Program-made: the position numbers and the translations under genes
In this document: positions 12,638 to 24,158 of the stretch, one piece after another
Numbering within the stretch: the first letter of the stretch is position 1
Layout of the letters: each line of letters begins with the position of its first letter
Notes under the pieces: model-generated
The model's database searches: none
What the model was told of the DNA's origin: nothing
Seen by the model: only the letters and a program-made list of their open reading frames with translations
Assembly: GCA_009760855.2 (NCBI GenBank)
Contig: WPIO01000137.1
Span: 995,753-1,059,752 of the forward strand
Direction of reading: 5' to 3'
DNA from: Cristatella mucedo
Lineage: Eukaryota > Bryozoa > Phylactolaemata > Cristatellidae
DNA: 64,000 bases

Positions 12638-13353
12638 AGATGAGACTAAATGCTGTCTTAAATATGTGTTTTTAAGTTCTTTTTAAATGTGGTAAAGTCA
12701 GGGATGTTCTGACGCAAGACGGAAGGGAGTTCAAGGCTTTGGGACCATACAAAGTAAATGCACGGTCTCCAAAGGATTTGAGGTTTGTACGAGGTATTGG
12801 TAAACTGTTGAAATCCGAAAAGTGGGTGGTTCGATGCTTGGCCTGGTGGGGGAGTAGATCTAATATGTAGGCTGGAGCCTAAGAATGAAGTGGCCTATTA
12901 TTGAACGACAAAGCCTTGAAGTCGATCCGTTGCTTGACTGGTAGCCAGTGCAGGTCGGCGAGAAGTGGTGTAATGTGGCAACTGCGACGCTCAGAACAGA
13001 CAAGCCTAGCTGAGGAGCTTTTCACCAGCTGCAATCACATGATTGCACATGCTGGTTGTCCAGGAAGCATGATTTGCAGAACTCAAGACGGGATGTCACA
13101 AATTTATAGACCAACTTAGGCGTTTTATAGCAATTTAGAATTTTAGCAATGTTTGGTAGCTGAAATTAGGCAGACTTGATCGTGGAGCTGACGTTGTCGT
13201 CTATTGAGAGATCACTTTGGAACATGGCACTTAGATTTCGAGCTGATTGAACAGAAGATATGCTGTTAGAGCCACGTTTGAGCGGCAGTCTTTCTAATTT
13301 CTGAATCATACTGGGTTATTCCATAACTAGCAAGTTAGTTTTAACATCGTGTA
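12638..13353 (-). mobile_element. LINE-A internal fragment lacking the 3' tail
   Basis: This minus-strand C-terminal RT coding (with stops) aligns with the other copies, for example around CCAGTGCAGGTCGGCGAGAA. It starts without the usual 3' UTR stem-loop and ATT tail. With the next copy it forms an inverted pair. Confidence 0.82.
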
Positions 13354-13645
13354 GTAGATCATCAAAAATCTCGGATATTACTGGGCGAGTTTGCTCTGCC
13401 ACTGAAGACCATACATATGATGGTGTAAGGTCTTCAGAAGAGAAGTTCTTTTAACAAGACCATATTATGGTAGCCACATCGCATTCAGAAACCGCCAAGA
13501 ACCTTGTAATTAGGTCGCAGGTTGCGACTAAGTGATTACTTTAGTCGGAAGGGGCTTTATGAAGGGATGAATGAGTGTCGTTTTTCTCAGCAGAGAAGGC
13601 TAAAAACGTTTTGGCTCAGCCGTAGATATCAGGAGAGTGTGAGCT
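13354..13645. repeat. Spacer between inverted LINE-A copies, with hairpin
   Basis: This is non-LINE spacer. CTGAAGACC (13402-13410) and GGTCTTCAG (13429-13437) form a perfect 9-bp stem with an 18-base loop. No gene is recognised. Confidence 0.6.
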
Positions 13646-14612
13646 CTCAAAATTTTCCGGTAAATTCTTATGATGATACAAATTATGTGCAAGTTATGGG
13701 TAAACCAAGTGTGATTACGAAACTGGAAAAGCTAACGCTCAAAATCAGCTCTGCCAGCATATCTTCTGTTGAATCTGCATGAAATCTAGGTGTCATTTTC
13801 CAAAGTGACCTTTCTTTAGACAACCACACCAGCTTTACTACAAAGTCTGACTACTTTCAGCTGCACAACCATGCTAAAACTCGGGCTTGTTTGGAAAGCA
13901 GTACCACAGCTAAGTTTGTCCATGCATTCGTGAAATCCCGCCTTGACTCCTGTAACTCACCACTTGCAGGTCTACCGGCCTATGTATCCAGGTGCTTACA
14001 GCTGGTGCCAAACTCTGTAGCTAAGCTTGTCTGTCGTGAGCGGTGCAGTTTCCACATCACACCACTTCTCGCCAGTCTGCATTGGCTACCAGTGAGCAAG
14101 GCATTGACTTTAGGCATTGTCACTTACTTTTAGGTTCCTTCGATATTTGTCTCCAGCCTACTCATCACGTCAAGTGCCCACCTGCCTTATGGAATCTAGC
14201 TGTTTACCTATTCCTCGTACACACCCCTATTTCTTTGGAGACCTTGAATTTAGTTCGCGTGCTCGCAATTCTTGAAACTCACTCCCAACTTTCGTCACGA
14301 CATCATCTGACTTGACCAAATTTAAAAAGAAATTAAAAACGGACCTATTTATGAACGCATAAAGTGGGTCCCTGTGATTCGTGCTTTACGATTTTGTGTG
14401 TGTGGACATTGTGCATGCTGCCACTGACCACACTTGCATGCTGACCCTATGCATGCCACCTCTAACCATATTATTCTTGTTTTTATTGAGCTTGCTGCTA
14501 CTAACCATTCAATCAAGCTTCCTTTGCAGCAAATTTAAACCTCCTCGGAAGAGATTGAGTTCTCTGATGGTGCTTTATCAAGTATTTTACTATTACTGTT
14601 ATTATTATTACC
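13646..14612 (+). mobile_element. LINE-A, older 5'-truncated copy
   Basis: It starts in the RT region just before the conserved MGKPSVI block (13695). It runs through LDSCNSPLAGLP and LVCRERCSFHITPLL to the 3' UTR, stem-loop and ATT tail (14585-14612). It is more diverged than the 18.9-kb copy and has several frame breaks. Confidence 0.85.
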
Positions 14613-15928
14613 ACTTCATAAATGTGTTCTTGTGTCTGAATGGCAAGTCATAGGCTCATGAGTGCACAAAGAATCCTTTGCTTTTTTTAAGATACCAGGT
14701 GTAGACTTTGACGAGGAAGTCTTTAAAGTAGACTAGTTCCGCATCAGACTTGGGTTTTTGAAATGACCTTCAAGCCTGTACTTAAAACGACGCATCTTTG
14801 AAAATATTTTATTGTAATTAAAATAAATCTTTACGAATCTTTACAATGACAGAATGCACGGGGGTGCATGCTTGTCAAGAGCACTTCTAAGTGTCAAGAG
14901 CGCTGCATCAGTGAGCGTTTATAGGCGATTGGTCAAGTATCAGTGCTGATCATGAAGACCTACACCACATACAGATTTCAAAAATGTATCTCAGTCAATG
15001 CTTTCGAAGTTACGTCGCTGGACAAACTCAACATTAAACTGTATCTTGGTATTCTCTTGCTATGCAGTATATTAATCGAAACATCTCGAAACGAGGCTGA
15101 CAACCCTGAACCCCCGGCTCCCATCTACGACTGACTAGACGTTCTTTGCTCAAGCCCCTGTTTATTCTTAACCTTGTTAAACTACTGCCGAGCCTACGCC
15201 ATTTTATTAAAGGCTGCGCACGCGAACTAGCACGCCAACACCATCAATGACCTAGCCTGGAAGACTCGATGCCGCATAAAAGTAGGCAAGTTAGACACGA
15301 CCGACCAAGGAGCTGGTTACTATTTCTTACTTATTTGAGGGCTAACGCACTAAAGTATTGCTACCTCACTTCCAGTCACTGTGAACACGATTCGCCAGTT
15401 AGATTGTAATTTCTGCAGGGAAATTTATAATCATATGTTATTAGCACAACCCTCGCTTTCGTCCGACGGGTTCAAACAAATTGAAAGGCTACGCTAGCTG
15501 TTTCTTCGGCCACTTTGGCTACTTCGCCAAGGCACTTCACAATTATTAACAAAACAAGGGTATTAACGCACTGGAAAGCCGAGGCGGGTTCTGAAAAATA
15601 CATACATGCGGCGCTCGTAAGCCGCGGACATTGCTAGATTACGTTTACCGACCCCTCGATTGGCCGTCTTAGACTTCCAGATATAGCTTGACACTTGGTT
15701 TGCATGTGCCTAATCTACTAGCATATTGTCCCTACGCGACAGAAAGTAAGTAACAGCTAAACGCGAATAGTTTGGATGCCGGATTTTTAAGGGTCTCATG
15801 AAAGTTGAATATGAGCAATGCTTGAACAACTTCCAAGGACTAGCAGTGCGGCGAGTCATTTACGAAAAAGGTCTGGTGACGACTTCGGCTATAGGGCGGG
15901 TAGAATTAGAAACAACCGTAATATTACC
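14613..15928. other. Unassigned sequence
   Basis: No recognised gene. The largest frame (14943-15134, +, 63 codons) has no motif. Confidence 0.5.
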
Positions 15929-15991
15929 AACACATTTGATAAAACGCCCTCAGATAACTTAATCTCTTTCTAGGTGCTTTACATTTGCCAA
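15929..15991 (-). mobile_element. Orphan LINE-A 3' stem-loop
   Basis: Only about 60 bases of the LINE-A extreme 3' end are present: ACGCCCTCAGATAACTTAAT, then GGTGCTTTACATTTGC, in minus orientation. It is a maximally truncated insertion. Confidence 0.75.
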
Positions 15992-16564
15992 GTGTTCTAT
16001 GACTGAACACTGGTATAGATATACTTTAAGGTTTTCCCGGATGAAAGACAGCCATTGCATATACTCTGCGACATCCACTAATCAGTTAAAGCCTAATTCA
16101 GCAAGCATGTTGCCAGTGAGTCCCAGGTGCCAGAGATGCACCAAGAAAGCGACAGGTGGTATTTGTGCTGAGCGAAATTCTTCACTGAGATACCCGAAAA
16201 AAAGAAAAGCTTTATTAAACTGAGAGGCCTCATTCAATATTACAAACCTCCACCAGAACACTTTCTTCGGAATGTTTTGCTATACATGCCAATTCCTACA
16301 AGCTACCCAGATTTGATGACCCGGTTTGTTGTTTAGTTGCTTGGCCACAACTCTTTCACCTGTAAAGAGCCTAGTCAGAGATTCAGTTCTCAGATGGTAC
16401 TATACCAACGTATTAATAATAATATTATTGTTACCATTGTATTTTCAGTGTTCTATATAACAGGCGAAGAAGAAAGAGTGGACACAAGTTAATTGCGCTC
16501 AGATTTTCATTGAGTGGCTCGTAGGCCACTTCCTTAAGAAGGGCGTGCGTAGTTCGCAATTAAT
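15992..16564. other. Unassigned, with a decayed LINE tail
   Basis: No gene is recognised. Around 16342-16435 a faded plus-strand LINE tail can be guessed (AAAGAGCCTAGTCAGAGATTC followed by AATAATAATATTATT). Confidence 0.45.
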
Positions 16565-16640
16565 GTAAAGTGCCTTGAAAGAGATTTGCTTCTCTGAGGG
16601 GCCTATATAAGATGCAATACTATTATTATATTTGCTATTA
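16565..16640 (+). mobile_element. Orphan L2-like 3' tail
   Basis: GTAAAGTGCCTTGAAAGAG and GGCCTATATAAGATGC followed by TATTATTATA form the stem-loop and tail of an L2-type LINE or SINE-2. No body is recognisable. Confidence 0.6.
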
Positions 16641-17194
16641 AGAAAATGAGCTCGCCATTAACCAAGTTCATTTGGACTATATCTTCACGGTGACCATTAA
16701 CAAGTCTATGCGCATAACACGTGGACCCCGTTGAAAAGACTCTAGTGGACAAGAGGGATGTGCAGCCTTTGAGAAATTTACCGATGAGTTCACTAGCTAC
16801 AGGCATGAAGTAGGAGAGATTAAGGAATAGTGCGATGCAGGATTTTAATATGGAAGGGACGGTAGTGAGCAGATAACGTCTTTAATCTATCGCATTTTAC
16901 CTAAGAAGAACAATGATGAAAGGTCTGCTAAGTTACCGCCGCTATCGCTGGGCAGTAAACGTGCTTAGGAGCCGTTTATGAGATACGGAAATTGTGAAAA
17001 TAAACACCGGTTAGAAAGATCTCTACTGCCATAATGAGCAAGCGTAGTTGGTTCTTTGGTAATTCGACCAGTTCTCTAGTCCGTAAGTCGGCCGTAGATA
17101 CCCATTTCACCTCTAAATTGAGTCCTTCTGGTTGTATTAGCAGCAGTATTACGTCGGTACTTTATTGATTAAGGGCGGTGGCAGCCGAGAAGAA
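16641..17194. other. Unassigned sequence
   Basis: Nothing recognised on either strand. Confidence 0.5.
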
Positions 17195-17342
17195 AGTTGA
17201 TGTGCTCGCTCTTCCCTGTCGAGGTCGCTTACTCAAATTCTGCAGTGGGCGATTCTTCAATGCCAACTGCAACCGGTGGTGACAGCCGTTAAGGCTGTGC
17301 GACTGCTCTAAAAATGTGACTTTTTAACTTAGCTAACAAGTC
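17195..17342 (+). mobile_element. SINE-1, decayed 3' two-thirds
   Basis: GGGCGATTCTTC, then GGTGGTGACAGCCGTTAAGGC, and a T-rich GACTTTTTAACTTAGC segment match the body and end of the SINE at 2.2 kb. The B-box region (ACTCAAATTCTG) is degraded. Confidence 0.6.
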
Positions 17343-18923
17343 TTAAAAAGAGGAAGATATTTTCTTGATTGACGCACGTTGCTTCAACGCATTTTCTCAC
17401 AGTTGAAAAATTTAATATTGAAACGGTAGTACTTCGCAGAACCATGAACTAAAAAGAGTTTATTTAACTGGTAGTCGTGGCATTAAAGAAGCTCTCACTC
17501 TCTGCATTTCAACTAGCTGCTGTCGCCGACATAATGGTTGGTGCATCTCATGTTTTATCGTTCTGACCAGTTGAGTAAACTTATAGAAACTTTACCTGAA
17601 TGAGAGTGTCCGCTTTGCAATCATGCCGTGCCTGCCTTAGGAAAGCCATGGAAATTTAAAAAAATCACTTTTAGCTATCTTTCAAATAGGCTTGGTATAT
17701 AAATGTAACTACAGCCGTCAGCCCGTTCGACATTCCGCACAATCACAATAACGCTTATTCGCAAGCCTTACTCATGTGTCAGAGATGCATGTTCTATTGC
17801 ACAGTGACTTTGTTTGAACACGTCATGCTCGAAATAGCCTTTATCGCGTGGAAATGTCGCTGCTGCAATTAGTGGCCTCGGATTGGGGATGCATATTTTA
17901 GCATAATATTGAAAGCGTAGAATTCTCATGAATCTTTGCTCATAACACTGAGATTGGTTCTCGTCGTATAAAGAATGACAAGAGCCTTTGTAAGCACGCC
18001 ACTGGGGACCTGGAGTTCGTATTGCTCGTGGGATGGGATAAAGAATGCGTATGACATAGAAAATCTAAAAAAGTGGGTACTTACTCGAAGCGACCAATAC
18101 TTGGTCGTTCCTAATACACCTTCGTTATTGCTACCCGATCGGCACTCATAGTTGCTTTGCGCGTGATACATTCTTGCAATTGTTTGGAATATTATTCTTA
18201 AAGGACACGTTCAATAATTTTCATCTAGTTTTAACGACTTTTTGTAGAAAAGAAGCAGGAGTGTGTAAAACAAAACACTCTGGAGCAGACGCGCTTCAAT
18301 CTCGGCCTCTAGAGCCGTACTTTAAGCCGTTTGTGTGCATTCGTTGAGCTTGCTCAATTGCAGGCTCAATGGCAATAGAAAGAATAATTCAAAAAGAGAC
18401 GTCGTATGTCTCGGGATGAGATTGCTATCTAACATAATATAGCCCGGCTGTCCTTCATTCATTTTATTTTTTTTAATTTACTGATTCAATTGTAACTGTG
18501 GCTACTGGTCGCACATTTAGCCAAGCTTTCGCATGCTCCCAGAGATGCAGCAGGCGACTTGTCTCTACCGCTCTCCTACTAATAGAGCCCGCCTGCGTAT
18601 AAAAGCCGATACTGATGCTTGCCACCAACAGTAGCTGTCAGTGCAACTGTGTTTTGGCATGCGATTTGACATTAAAATGCACATAGTCTTCGACGCAGTC
18701 TATATGGATGCGGTCCGCATTTTATAATTTCTAATTTCTGAAAGCACTGCTTGAAGTGCCACAAAAAATACAGTCTCGCTAGCTCATTTGATAGAGCTAA
18801 TACTGGTTGCATCGAGGCTACGCCGTGAGTGAATCCCGTCAAGATTACGGCTTCCATTTCTCAATGCATTCACGGTCGGACTTCGGCCTTTCGTCATGTC
18901 GTCACAATCTCATGAAAGCTATA
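17343..18923. other. Unassigned sequence
   Basis: No gene is recognised in 1.6 kb. Short frames only (17926-18171 - and 18672-18857 -), without motifs. Confidence 0.5.
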
Positions 18924-20222
18924 CGCTCCCGACCAGCTGAACTCGTATATCGAAACCTCACACCTTGCTAGTAAGTTCCAGTCTGGCTTTAGAGCTAATC
19001 ACTCCACAGAGTCAGCATTGCTTCGGGTATACAACGACCTACTTAGGAATGCAGACATGGGTAGAGTGTCTCTTCTTGTTTTGCTCGATCTTTCGGCAGC
19101 TTTTGATACCATCGATCACAAAGTACTTCTAGAGCGCCTCTCATCTCGCCTGGGCATCACTGGCACTGCTCTGCAGTGGTTCAGGTCCTATCTCAGTGGG
19201 AGACTCCAGAGTGTTGACGTGAATGGACAAAGATCATCTGAAGAACCTCTAAAATATGGAGTACCTCAGGGCTCTGTGCTAGGTCCGGTCCTTTTCACCG
19301 TTTATACTCTCCCTCTCGCTGATGTGATTGCCAAGCACAATCTAGGCTTTCACTTCTATGCGGATGACACTCAGTTGTACCTTTGCTTTGATACCTCCCA
19401 GCCTTCGAGCACCTCAAATTCTCTCAACTCACTTGCTGCATGCATTGATGACATCCGATCATGGATGGCAGCAAATTTTCTAAAACTAAACGATGATAAA
19501 ACTAACTTACTCGTTATGGGCAAACCTAGTGTTATTCAGAAATTGGAAAGGCTGACTTTCAAAATTGGCTCTGCCAGCATATCTCCAGTTGCATCAGCTC
19601 GAAATCTAGGTGTCATATTCCATAGCGACCTCTCGTTAGACGACCACATCAGCTCCACAGTCAAATCAGCCTATTTTCAGCTTCATAACATTGCTAAAAT
19701 TAGGGCTTGTTTAGATAAGGATACCACGTCCAAGTTGGTCCATGCATTCGTGACATCTCGTCTCGACTTCTGCAACTCACTGCTTACTGGCCTACCAGCA
19801 TGTGCGATCAGGCGATTGCAGCTGGTGCACAAAACTCTGCAGCTAGGCTTGTCTGTCGTGAGCGTCGCAGTTTCCACGTTACTCCACTTCTCGCCGACCT
19901 GCACTGGTTACCAGTCAAGCAACGGATTGACTTCAAGGTTTTGTCGCTCACTTTTAGGTCTCTTCATTCTATGGCTCCAGCCTATCTTTCAGATATACTA
20001 CCCCATCAGGCAAAGCATCGTACCACTCGCTTTTCGGAATCCAACAGTCTAGAAATACCTCGTACAAACCTTAAATCCTTTGGAGACCGTGCATTTAGCT
20101 CGTATGCTCCCACAGCCTGGAACTCCCTCCCGACCTGCATCAGGACATCCCCTGACCTGACCACATTTAAAAGAAACTTAAAAACATACCTATTTAGGAC
20201 AGCATTTAGTGGGTCCTTGTGA
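18924..20222 (+). pseudogene. LINE-A reverse transcriptase, truncated, one frameshift
   Basis: The encoded protein would copy LINE RNA at the target site (target-primed reverse transcription). Visible blocks in order: SGFRANHSTESALL (RT block 1, about 18975), LLVLLDLSAAFDTIDHK (catalytic Asp block, about 19070-19125), YGVPQGSVLGPVLF (about 19255), FHFYADDTQLYLCF (YADD box, about 19350), MAANFLKLNDDKTNLLV, then the LINE-specific C-terminus with SRLDFCNSLLTGLP and WNSLP. All catalytic aspartates are present. Two extra bases at about 19827-19830 throw the frame, and the C-terminus continues in another frame to the stop at 20222. There is no 5' part, so it cannot be functional alone. Confidence 0.88.
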
Positions 20223-20462
20223 TTCGTCCTCGATGTGCTATTGCGTGCTGACACTGTTCGTGCTGCCACTAACCACATTTGCATGCTGACCCAGTGCATG
20301 TAACCCCTAACCATGTTATTCATTGTGTTTGTTTTTCAAGCATGATTTTACTTACTATTCTATTGCGTATCACTTTGCAGCAAATGTAAAGCGCCTAGAA
20401 AGAGATTAAGTTCTCTGAGGGCGCTTTATCAAGTGCAATATAATTATTATTATTATTATTAT
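18924..20462 (+). mobile_element. LINE-A, youngest and most complete copy
   Basis: This 5'-truncated element starts inside the RT domain and continues to the 3' UTR, stem-loop (near 20388-20430) and (TTA)n tail (20440-20462). The 3' stem-loop pairs TAAAGCGCC with GGCGCTTTA, with an inner AGAGA/TCTCT pairing. The copy is very close to those at 0.3-1.2 kb and 11.7-12.6 kb, so the family was active recently. The upstream third of the element (endonuclease, N-terminal RT) is missing here. Confidence 0.92.
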
Positions 20463-20724
20463 TTTCTCTTTAGCAATTTTTTCTAAAATATTTGTACTAG
20501 AGCACTATAATTAATCACGGGTGACAGCTCGATCTCACAGATACCTATAAGACAATAATTTGAACACTAGCTATTTTAATTCCCGTAAGACTCTTGAAAT
20601 ATCATTGCGAACATTTGAATATTGCTCCATGTATGTACCAATTTCTTATAAAGAAATATAGCATGCAACATTTCGGGATTAAGAATTTGTGAAAAATCTC
20701 TCCCTATTTTTCTTTTTCAAACCT
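20463..20724. other. AT-rich spacer
   Basis: AT-rich sequence between the LINE-A tail and the satellite. Nothing recognised. Confidence 0.5.
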
Positions 20725-21395
20725 CTCTATGTCTCTGTGCCTCTGTGCCTCTGTGTCTCTGTGTCTCTGTGTCTCTGTGTCTCTGTGTCTCTGTGTCTCT
20801 GTGTCTCTGTGTCTCTGTGTCTCTGTGTCTCTGTGTCTCTGTGTCTCTGGGTCTCTGGGTCTCTGGGTCTCTGGGTCTGTGTGTCTGTGTGTCTCTATGT
20901 CTGTGTCAGTGTCCATGTCCGCGTCCGTGTCCGTGTCCGTGTCTGCGTGTCTGCGTGTCTCCGTATCCGCATCCGCATCCGCATCCGTCTCCGTCTCCCA
21001 TCTCTGTCTCTGTCTCTGTCTCTGTCTCTGTCTCTCCGTCTCTCCGTCTCTCCGTCTCTCCGTCTCTCCGTCTCTCCGTCTCTCCGTCTCTCCGTCTCTC
21101 CGTCTCTCCGTCTCTCCGTCTCTCCGTCTCTCCGTCTCTCCGTCTCTCTCTCTCTCCGTCTCTCCGTCTCTCCGTCTCTCCGTCTCTCCGTCTCTCCGTC
21201 TCTCCGTCTCTCCGTCTCTCCGTCTCTCCGTCTCTCCGTCTCTCCGTCTCTCCGTCTCTCCGTCTCTCCGTCTCTCCGTCTCTCTGTCTGTCTCTGTTTC
21301 TGTGTCTCTGTGTCACTGTGTCTCTCTGTCTCTGTGTTTCACTGTCGCTGTGTCTCTCTGTCTCTGTGTTTCACTGTCGCTGTGTTTCACTGTAA
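20725..21395. repeat. Satellite with 8-bp period (CTCTGTGT then CTCTCCGT)
   Basis: The first third is CTCTGTGT repeats (about 20740-20850) drifting to CTCTGGGT. A mixed zone of CCGTGTCCGT and CGCATC follows. A long uniform CTCTCCGT array (about 21030-21285) comes next, and a decayed GTCACTGT/TTTCACTG zone ends it. Because 8 is not a multiple of 3 and no unit contains a stop, several frames on both strands stay open for 70-256 codons. These are not genes. Confidence 0.95.
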
Positions 21396-21572
21396 GTACA
21401 TACAAGATAATTCAGTATATTATTTGCGAAGATTACCTAAGACATTGAATTTGAACTAAAAGAAGTGAAATGGCACGTTTTGTTGAGTTCACCTAATAAA
21501 GTGACAATTAGCGATTTACCACGGATTTTCTTAGTTAACGTGCCTCCAAAAGATTTTACACACGTTTGAAAA

Positions 21573-21656
21573 AATACTAGCTTGATCAAAAGCCTCTTTT
21601 ATATAGGTACAGAAGAGCCCTTGCGGCTATCGCCACTACTTGCAGCGGCAATAAAG
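21573..21656 (-). mobile_element. SINE-1 3' fragment
   Basis: The minus-strand SINE-1 end and body (reverse complements of the AGAGGC and GGCGATAGCC...AAGGGCTC motifs) stop where a (TG)n run begins. The head is missing. Confidence 0.6.
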
Positions 21657-21702
21657 TGTGTGTGTGTGTGTGTGTGTGTGTGTCAGTGTGTGTGTGTGTG
21701 TA
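21655..21702. repeat. (TG)n microsatellite
   Basis: About 48 bases of TG dinucleotides with one CAG interruption, joined directly to the SINE-1 fragment. Confidence 0.95.
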
Positions 21703-21839
21703 TGCAGGTGCGCATATAGGCATGTCAGAATGGTTACTGAGATAGAACAGTGTCTGCATGGATAATTACAAAAAAAATTCTTTTTTTTAAAGACCAATAG
21801 CGCGACGAACAGGGTTTATTATAGCTTCTTTTTTCTTTA

Positions 21840-22330
21840 TACAAAGAGAGTGAAGATACCTAAACGTGAGTGACAATGCATTGAAATCGATACGCTGGTA
21901 TACGGGGTGCTAGTACAGGTCAGTGAAAAGTGATATAACGTGGCAATTTTGACGTCCCAGACTGGCATGCCTAGTACTGCGTTTTGAACTAATTGTACTC
22001 GTTTTAGTGAACACGCCGGTTGACCAGCAAGACGCCAGTAACAAAATTCTAGACATGATGTTAAAAATGTATGAACTTATTTTGATGTAGTATCCCAGCC
22101 TAAGCAAACCTGAATTTAAGGAGCCTGCAGCTGAAATATATTGGACGTGACTGTGAAGCTGATGTGTTCATCAAGTGAAAGTTCACTTTGGAATCGCACA
22201 CACCTAGATTACGTGCATTTGCAACGGGAGATGTACTGCTGGAGTAAATTTTGAGTGATTATCTTTCCAGTTTCGGAGTATCTTTTGGTGTGTCCACTAC
22301 TACTAAATCTTTTTTGTCGTCATTTAATTT
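21840..22330 (-). mobile_element. Diverged LINE-A-like internal fragment
   Basis: Reading left to right it parallels the minus-strand LINE-A copies: GTGAGTGACAATGCATTGAA, GTACAGGTCAGTGAAAAGTG and TGACCAGCAAGACGCCAGTA. It has many substitutions and no intact frame. It is either an old LINE-A copy or a sister family. Confidence 0.7.
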
Positions 22331-22844
22331 GAAGTCTGCATTAAACGTAACGAATACCTTCCGTGAATATCGCGGCTATTCAGCAATCTGCTGAAGGTAA
22401 TGCTCAGAGTGCTGTGATGCGGCGTTTTGCCACAAAGGAAGGCTTCGTAGACGTGCGACTGCTCAGCTGATAGGCATGTTCATGCTTTCGGCATGCTTAC
22501 GCTATAGGTTTAGGTTTACTGTGTATGGTTTTACATTTTGGGCCTTGACAAGTGATGAAGAGGTTCTCAGGTTTGCGCCTGCAAGGCGCTTTCGTCAATT
22601 CAGTGTTTAAATGCTACGCAGATAAGCGGCGGTTTCGCAGACTTATAATCCAGGGTCACATAAGGCCAGCATACGAGTTTCGGCGATAAGCTTCGACTGC
22701 CTGCACGCTGACTGCGGCTTTACGTCGGGCAGAAGGCCGGATAGCGAAAACTGCTTACGGAAGCGAAGTCCCGGCAGCGGGAGATGTTTGAGTCAAGACT
22801 TGGGGCAGTCGGAAGGACCAGCGGAAGAGGAAGGATCAGGATGA
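22331..22844. other. Unassigned sequence
   Basis: No gene recognised. There is a moderately GC-rich stretch before the LINE-B copy. Confidence 0.45.
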
Positions 22845-23776
22845 TAAAACCAAACTGCTGCTAAAAGGACACCCTAAGCGTGTGGCTGGATTAAAAGGCT
22901 TTGCTGTTCTAATAGGTGATGCTATTGTGCGACCATCGCCACGTGCTCAAAATTTAGGTTTCGTTTTCGACAGCTGCCTTAATTCCAAAAGCTCCATTCA
23001 GACGTCTACCTCCATAGCTAGCCTTCACATCCGATCCTTATCCAAGATTAGGAGGTATCTCCCCCAGTGGCTAGTAAAAAATTTAACTAGCTCTTTAATA
23101 CGGTCTCGGCTTGATTTTTGTAATTCCCTTTAGGCTGGGCTGCCCAAATAAAGCTATTAGGCCACTACAGCAGACTTTGAATATGGCTGCAAGGCTAGTC
23201 TTCAAGTCCCAGCGGTTTGAGCACGTGTCTCCTTTGCTAAAAGAGCTAGTACGGTTGCCGGTTGAGCAACGGATACAGAGCAAAGTTCTGACGCTGACCC
23301 ACAAGGCCCACCACGGCTTGGCTCCTTCATACCTAGCAGAACTGCTGCATCAGTTTCAGCCTGTTCGCGCCCTCAGGTCCTGTGTGGACAATAAATTAGC
23401 TGTCCCATTCCTCTGCTTAAAGACAGTTGGCGACAGAAGCTTTTGCTCTGCAGGTCCTAGACTGTGGAACTCACTTCCACAATTCTTATGCAACGACATC
23501 TACTCTCCTACTGCCGACTATGGCACATCCTTTTGAGCGGTCCTGAGCTGCTACTTCCATGCTACTCACTACCTCAACTGCTCTCCTGACTCTGCTATGC
23601 TTCCCACTTTCTCTTTTTTGCGTTAGACGAAGTCTGTTAGCTACCGAGTGAGTACCGAAAGCCGCTTAGGCTGTGAGTGAGCTATGCAAAACTCTCCTGC
23701 GTAACACCCACATGGTCTTTATGACTCTGTGGAGTTTCAGACGGAGATGCATAACATTACATTTCGTTACATGTAG
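22845..23776 (+). mobile_element. LINE-B, 5'-truncated copy
   Basis: Plus-strand LINE-B starts at a DDKTKLLL-like codon run. It continues with AQNLGFVFDSCLNSKSSI, SRLDFCNSL, then in another frame AARLVFKSQRFEHVSPLLKE, HGLAPSYLAELL and GPRLWNSLPQ to about 23536. The 3' UTR carries GCCGCTTAGGCTGTGAGTGA and GACTCTGTGGAGTTTCAGAC and ends in ATTACATTTCGTTACAT. One frameshift lies near 23130. It ends about 380 bases downstream of the GT14 gene's stop codon. Confidence 0.9.
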
Positions 23777-24158
23777 TGCGCCGGAGCGGCCGAGGGCTAG
23801 CCGGAAGGATTCGCGGTGCGCGTGCCGCCATGGCCTCTTCGATTGAGCACCGTCCGCGACGAGCAGCGACCGACATCCGGGAAGCGACATCCGCGTAACT
23901 TTCGAGAGCTTAAAGCGTTTCTCGTGCTGACAGAGATACGCCGCTGTGCGACAGCCTCCTGCGAGGCCATACTGAAGCCATTGAGCCGTGTAGCCGGCCC
24001 CGTAGTCACCCATCCGACATCGGTCGGCTATGCCTGTTCACTACCGACTTGCGGATGACGGCAGTAGGCTTCCAGCCGGTTACGGCGAAACGCCTGCCAA
24101 GGTTGGACCATGGTTTCGACCGCTCGCCTCGTGCGAACCTCGGTCGCTCGCCGAGCCG
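23777..24158. other. GC-rich 3' flank of the GT14 gene
   Basis: This non-coding 3' flank of the minus-strand gene is distinctly GC-rich. No AATAAA signal (TTTATT on the plus strand) is visible before the LINE-B junction, so the polyadenylation site is not identified. Short frames here (for example 24013-23666) are shadows of GC-rich sequence. Confidence 0.5.

Noticed and set aside
20689-21459. Five overlapping 70-256-codon frames on both strands
   Set aside because: All are readings of an 8-bp-period satellite without stop codons; composition explains them.
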